A stretch of DNA of 9,261 nt from Candidatus Eiseniibacteriota bacterium (GTDB lineage Bacteria > JAFGKV01): contig JALOPK010000123.1 of assembly GCA_025453925.1 (NCBI GenBank), positions 1 to 9,261 on the forward strand, in the 5' to 3' direction. This document shows positions 6,363 through 9,261 of this stretch, one piece after another. Under the pieces are notes generated by a model. It did not search any database. It was not told the DNA's origin and worked only from the letters and a program-made list of their open reading frames with translations. The number at the start of each line of letters is the position of its first letter. The stretch's first letter is position 1. The position numbers and the translations under genes are program-made.

Positions 6363-7769
6363 ATGTGCGGACTGATCGTGAATTCGGGCATCCCCAACCT
6401 AGCGTGTGCCGTCGCCGCGGTCGGTGCCCTGCTGTCGGTCGTGGCGCCTGCGCCAGCTGCAGCGCTCCAGGTCGAGACTGTTGAATCGGAGTCTATGGTG
6501 TGGTCCACCTCGGTCAAGGTCGACTCCGCATCCTACCCGCGTATCGCGTATGTCGACCTCCACCTCAACGACCTGCGTTATGCTTACCGCGATGGGGACG
6601 GGTGGCATGCGGAGATAGTCTGCGATTGGGCGGTGGCCTCGTCGGCCGGTGTGGCGCTCGACGTGGGTGGCGCGTCCCACCTGTGCTGCTATCAGTCCGT
6701 GCCCGGCTATTATGAACGGCTTCTCTACTTCCCCCCGACCGAGGCCGGATGGGACCAGGAGGTCGTCGACGCTTCCCACGGATCCGCATCCCTGGCGTTT
6801 GACGGGTCCGAAAACCCCTGTCTGAGCTACCTGAGCTACGGAACGTTCCCCGATCCTGACCGTGACCTCCGTTTCGCCCAGAGGGACGCCACGGGGTGGC
6901 TCACGGAGACCGTTGACAGCGAAGGGGATGTGGGTTTGTACACATCCCTTGCCTTCGATGATCAGGGGAGGCCCCACATCAGCTATTTCGACAACTCGCA
7001 GGGTGATCTGGCCTACGCCTGCCGGACAGCACTCGGGTGGACGTGCATCCGCGTCGACGTCACCGGCACGGTGGGGCAGCACACGTCGCTGGCACTCGAC
7101 CCCGAGGGTTTCCCGCATGTCAGCTACTACGATGTCACGAACTCGTCGCTGAAGTACGCGCATCAGGACGCCGTGGGGTGGCACATCGACATCGTCGACA
7201 ACAACGGCGACGTGGGCCAATTCTCGTCCATCGCCCTCGATGGTAATGGACTGCCCCACGTCAGCTACTACGATGCAACCGACCAGAATCTGAAGTACGC
7301 GTGCAAGCGCGAAGATGGCTGGCATGTGCGCACACTGGATAGCGAAGCAACCATCGGATTGGGTACTTCGATCGCTCTCTCGACAGCCGGATTGGCCCAC
7401 ATCAGCTACGGGGGCTTCCCCGAGTCGGTGGTCAAGTACGCCTATGTCGACGACATCACCATCTCCGGCGAACTGGGGATGGGCCTGATCACACTGCGAT
7501 GGGACGCGGTGCCCGGCGCGCATGAATACTGGGTGTACGGTGCAGCCAATCTGCCCTGGTTCCAGCCGGGGGCTGGCCCGGCCTATGCGCATCGCGTGGC
7601 CGTGCTCCCGTCAGGAGCGACCGAATGGTCAAACGGCGCCGGTGTGGGAGACCCGCTGGAGCAGTGGACCTATCTCCTCCGAGTGATGCGCGCGGGCGAG
7701 GCGCAGCTTGCCATCTCCAACCGGATAGGCGAACACGACTTCGCCGTGGAAAACCCGGACTCCCCGTGA
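6363..7769 (+). CDS. Secreted seven-repeat beta-propeller-like protein with FN3-like C-terminal module
   Basis: A 468-residue protein. Residues about 11-34 form the signal peptide (cleavage near PAAA-LQ). Seven successive units of 43-49 residues follow: 35-80, 81-129, 130-178, 179-225, 226-272, 273-319 and 320-362. The best-kept units (4th to 6th) follow GW-x-x-x-x-VD-x-x-G-x-VG-x-x-[TS]S-[LI]-A-[FL]-D-x-x-G-x-PH-[IV]-SY-[FY]-D, then L-x-YA. The count and length fit a seven-bladed beta-propeller; this is inference from repeat geometry. Units 2 and 3 are the most diverged and carry extra cysteines (C87, C108, C109). Residues 363-468 are the FN3-like module shared with the ASST protein (YWVYGA, RVA, PSG-x-T-x-W, GDP, WTY, SNRIGE). 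Such repeats are common in exported proteins of unknown role; ligand binding or surface adhesion is possible. No enzyme motif is visible. It follows the ASST gene by 423 nt in the same direction. Confidence 0.85.
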   Translation: MCGLIVNSGIPNLACAVAAVGALLSVVAPAPAAALQVETVESESMVWSTSVKVDSASYPRIAYVDLHLNDLRYAYRDGDGWHAEIVCDWAVASSAGVALDVGGASHLCCYQSVPGYYERLLYFPPTEAGWDQEVVDASHGSASLAFDGSENPCLSYLSYGTFPDPDRDLRFAQRDATGWLTETVDSEGDVGLYTSLAFDDQGRPHISYFDNSQGDLAYACRTALGWTCIRVDVTGTVGQHTSLALDPEGFPHVSYYDVTNSSLKYAHQDAVGWHIDIVDNNGDVGQFSSIALDGNGLPHVSYYDATDQNLKYACKREDGWHVRTLDSEATIGLGTSIALSTAGLAHISYGGFPESVVKYAYVDDITISGELGMGLITLRWDAVPGAHEYWVYGAANLPWFQPGAGPAYAHRVAVLPSGATEWSNGAGVGDPLEQWTYLLRVMRAGEAQLAISNRIGEHDFAVENPDSP

Positions 7770-7816
7770 CGGCTTTGGGCTGCCTGAGTGTCAGCCGACA
7801 GGGCCACGGCATGGAA

Positions 7817-7845
7817 CCGATGATCATCGGGGGTCCAGACGGACC
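7817..7845. repeat. Perfect 14-bp palindrome with adjacent hairpin
   Basis: CCGATGATCATCGG (7817-7830) equals its own reverse complement. GGTCC (7832-7836) and GGACC (7841-7845) follow with a 4-nt loop. It lies about 50 nt after the propeller stop. It may be a protein-binding site or a transcript-end structure; no T-run is present. Confidence 0.45.
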
Positions 7846-7885
7846 AGGGGCAGTGCGCCGGGCGAGATGGCCCGTCATGAGCCTT

Positions 7886-7956
7886 GCACCCGATGGGTGA
7901 CCGACGCGGATCAGCAGGAGCTGATCGCTACCCCATCTGAGAGATGTAACGGGTGC
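7886..7956 (+). repeat. Nested stem-loop, about 20 bp
   Basis: Three stacked stems share one axis. GCACCCG (7886-7892) pairs with CGGGTGC (7950-7956). ATGGGT (7893-7898) pairs with ACCCCAT (7930-7936) with one bulged C. GATCAGC (7909-7915) pairs perfectly with GCTGATC (7920-7926) across an AGGA loop. A 13-nt bulge (7937-7949) lies on the 3' side. It could be a structured RNA or a recombination remnant; no tRNA features are present. Confidence 0.55.
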
Positions 7957-8061
7957 GGAGAGAGACGAAGGAACGACGGTTGATCCAGCACCTGCGGATG
8001 TTGGGCGTGCCCGATGAAAAGGCGTTTCCCCTCTCCCACCTCCAGTGTCGTTCGACTTCCA

Positions 8062-8080
8062 ACACTCAGCACTCAACACT
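8062..8080. repeat. Degenerate heptamer repeat
   Basis: ACACTCA, GCACTCA and ACACT follow one another, giving nearly three 7-nt units. This is simple-sequence intergenic DNA of the same general sort as 3941-4004. No function is evident. Confidence 0.5.
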
Positions 8081-8129
8081 GGGACGGAGTCCCGACCCCC
8101 TTGACCCGCGCTCGAATGGGTGACCCCAA

Positions 8130-8144
8130 GGTGCTCCCAGCACC
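8130..8144. repeat. Short perfect hairpin beyond the remnant's stop
   Basis: GGTGCT-CCC-AGCACC forms a 6-bp stem with a 3-nt loop. It lies 81 nt beyond the stop of the minus-strand remnant (8226-8702), so it may be a decayed transcript-end structure. No T-run is seen on either strand. Confidence 0.35.
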
Positions 8145-8225
8145 CGCGACCAGGCTGGCTACTGCCGCGGGGCGACTTCTCCGCCCTGACGGCGAACACG
8201 ACGACCCTGCCCAAAGGCCCCCGAC

Positions 8226-8702
8226 TCACAACTCCCAATCGAACTCCCCTACCCTGTCGGACTCGGCCGACGTGTTGCCGTTGGCGTCGACGGCTTTCAC
8301 CAAGTAGATGAAGTTGACCGACGGATTGAACGACAGAGTGTCGGCATGGCTGGTGCCAGAGGTAACGGCAAGCGATTCCGAGGACGTGGGCACAAAATGG
8401 GCCGTTTCACTGCGACACACGATGTAGTAGTCCACCGTCTCCGGCGCACCGGTTGTGTCGGTCGTCACGGCCGACCATTGGAGCACAAGCAGACTCCCTT
8501 CCCAACCTGCCGCGCTCCGGATCAATCCTCGTCCCATCAGGGTCGTCCCGACATCCCTCCTCGACTCCCGCCACGACGAGCTCCGCGTAGCGTTGCCAGA
8601 CCCCAATCCGGCGGAATAGCACGACGCCGGACACCCTTCGGGATCATGGGAAGTTTGCCAAACTGCGCACGCTGTTTGTTCTTGCAGCCCGTGCCTCGCC
8701 AC
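8226..8702 (-). pseudogene. Orphan C-terminal FN3-like module, remnant of a larger secreted protein
   Basis: The frame encodes 158 residues from a GTG at 8702, but only residues 60-158 (nt 8226-8525) look like real protein. That part is an FN3-like domain with L73-x-L-Q-W-S-A-V, D91-Y-Y-I-V, H102-F-V-P, LVKAVDANGNTSAES (134-148) and the ending SDRVGEFDWEL. This is the same kind of terminal module that closes the ASST and propeller proteins (SNRVGE, SNRIGE). The first 59 residues are Arg/Ser/Cys-rich, lack a signal peptide and resemble no exported protein. In its intact form this module sits at the end of long secreted proteins, so I read the frame as the 3' end of a gene whose 5' part was lost when the sequence beyond 8525 was rearranged. 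A GAGG 7 nt before the GTG leaves a short expressed protein possible. Confidence 0.6.
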
Positions 8703-8713
8703 TCCCCATCCTC

Positions 8714-8719
8714 AGGAGG
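8714..8719 (+). promoter_or_regulatory. Ribosome binding site of the broken serine-hydrolase gene
   Basis: AGGAGG lies 5 nt before the ATG at 8726. This strong site shows that translation is meant to start in the frame of the signal peptide, not in the frame of the catalytic domain. Confidence 0.75.
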
Positions 8720-8725
8720 GTACTT

Positions 8726-9261
8726 ATGCGCACCCCGCGATTGCTCGGTCCGATGGTCGTGATTATCGCCCTCACACACCGGACACGAAGTTCCGCCTGG
8801 GCTCCGTCACCAAGCAGTTCACCGCTGCGGTGATCCTCCAGCTTGTCAATGAGGGCGCGGTCTCGTTGGACAGCACCATCAGCTCTTATCTCCCACACTA
8901 CCGCGCAGACACGGGAAGACAGGTCACCATCCATCACCTCCTCTGCCACCAGTCGGGCATTCCGAACCTGACGGCCGATCCCGAGTATCCCCAGTTCAGC
9001 CGGCAGCCGTTCTCAGCCGAGGAGATCATCAAGGGACGCTGCAGCGGTAACCTGGAGTTCACGCCCGGTGCGGAGTTCCGCTACAGCAACAGCAACTACG
9101 TAATCCTCGGCGGTATCATCGAGGCCGTGACCGGGACGCCATACGAGGCAGTCCTTCGGACTCGGATCTTCGATCCGCTGCACATGGACGCGTCAGGCTA
9201 TGATCGGGATGATCTCATCATCCCGCACCGTGCGCGAGGCTACGAGCCGGCCCCCGAGGGA
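8726..9261 (+). pseudogene. Serine hydrolase / class C beta-lactamase-family gene, frame-broken and cut by the right edge
   Basis: The ATG at 8726 starts a signal-peptide-like sequence (MRTPRLLGPMVVIIAL) in one frame, which then meets a stop at 8831-8833. The catalytic domain lies in another frame, from about 8776 to the edge (162 residues). It begins TPDTKFRLGS and contains S-V-T-K (Ser codon at 8803), the S-x-x-K nucleophile motif; LLCHQSGIPNL; FTPGAEFRYSNSNY with the Y-S-N motif (Tyr codon at 9082); and the IFDPLHM segment. This is the PF00144 beta-lactamase/penicillin-binding family, typically periplasmic serine hydrolases or peptidases. The catalytic frame has a stop at 8617-8619 and no ATG or GTG before the SxxK serine. 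Only 77 nt separate the ATG from the serine codon, where the family usually has about 50 or more residues after the signal peptide. An internal deletion with frame change is the simplest reading; an assembly error is the alternative. The 3' end is outside the window. Confidence 0.75.

Larger units (their letters stand above)
7770..8225. other. Gene-free interval with stem-loops and simple repeats
   Basis: This lies between the propeller gene and a minus-strand remnant. Open frames here are short or are shadows. Contents: palindrome CCGATGATCATCGG (7817-7830), hairpin GGTCC-AGAC-GGACC (7832-7845), nested stem-loop 7886-7956, a heptamer repeat (8062-8080), GGGAC-GGA-GTCCC (8081-8093) and GGTGCT-CCC-AGCACC (8130-8144). 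None of the hairpins is followed by a T-run, so no intrinsic terminator is called. Confidence 0.6.

Noticed and set aside
5992-6375. Plus-strand 127-residue open frame in the ASST/propeller gap
   Set aside because: It has no ribosome site, begins inside the long hairpin, overlaps the propeller gene's start, and its sequence is proline/serine-rich and unrecognisable.
6399-7592. Minus-strand 397-residue open frame
   Set aside because: It is the antisense shadow of the propeller repeats in high-GC DNA. The plus-strand protein has a signal peptide, a ribosome site and clear repeats.
7489-8238. Minus-strand 249-residue open frame
   Set aside because: It overlaps the propeller gene's end, is arginine-rich in the manner of high-GC noise and has no family motifs.

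Overview
The window is a GC-rich (roughly 60-65 %) and rather gene-poor bacterial segment, probably from an uncultured Gram-negative lineage. That reading rests on four intact genes with export signals, one of which looks like an outer-membrane barrel, on consistent Shine-Dalgarno sites, and on secreted proteins that end in a shared FN3-like module closing with S-x-R-[VI]-G-E. No rRNA, tRNA or marker gene is present, so no phylum can be named. The five intact genes cover only about 57 % of the window. The rest holds structured repeats, decaying low-complexity sequence and two broken genes.

Layout: 1-262 holds no supportable gene. 263-637 (-) is a small AhpD/carboxymuconolactone-decarboxylase-type redox protein. 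889-1575 (-) is an exported protein that looks like a small outer-membrane beta-barrel. 1579-2085 is intergenic and carries copy A of a dispersed structured repeat. 2086-3318 (-) is an unusual exported protein: six CxxC pairs of DnaJ-zinc-finger type followed by two tandem copies of a DUF1579-like domain. 3319-4400 is a gene-free kilobase with copy B of the repeat and degenerate low-complexity repeats. 4401-5939 (+) is a secreted arylsulfotransferase-family (ASST) protein. 5940-6362 carries a long imperfect hairpin. 6363-7769 (+) is a secreted protein with seven ~47-residue repeats, best read as a seven-bladed beta-propeller. 7770-8225 is gene-free and contains a nested stem-loop. 8226-8702 (-) is an orphan remnant carrying the C-terminal module. 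8726-9261 (+) is a serine hydrolase/beta-lactamase-family gene whose signal peptide and catalytic domain are in different frames, running off the right edge.

The ASST protein and the propeller protein are adjacent, co-oriented, and share a homologous ~100-residue C-terminal module (43 of 87 aligned residues identical by my count). The orphan remnant carries a more distant version. This suggests a lineage-specific terminal module attached to different secreted propeller-type bodies.

The most interesting non-coding signal is the pair of ~108-nt elements at 1866-1972 and 3822-3930. Both fold into three successive hairpins. Some stem positions differ between the copies yet still pair (G.U to U-A, C-G to U-A), and the third hairpin keeps an identical CGGC loop. 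That favours selection on a single-stranded fold (RNA, or single-stranded DNA of a mobile element). All assignments come from reading the sequence; no database search was run.
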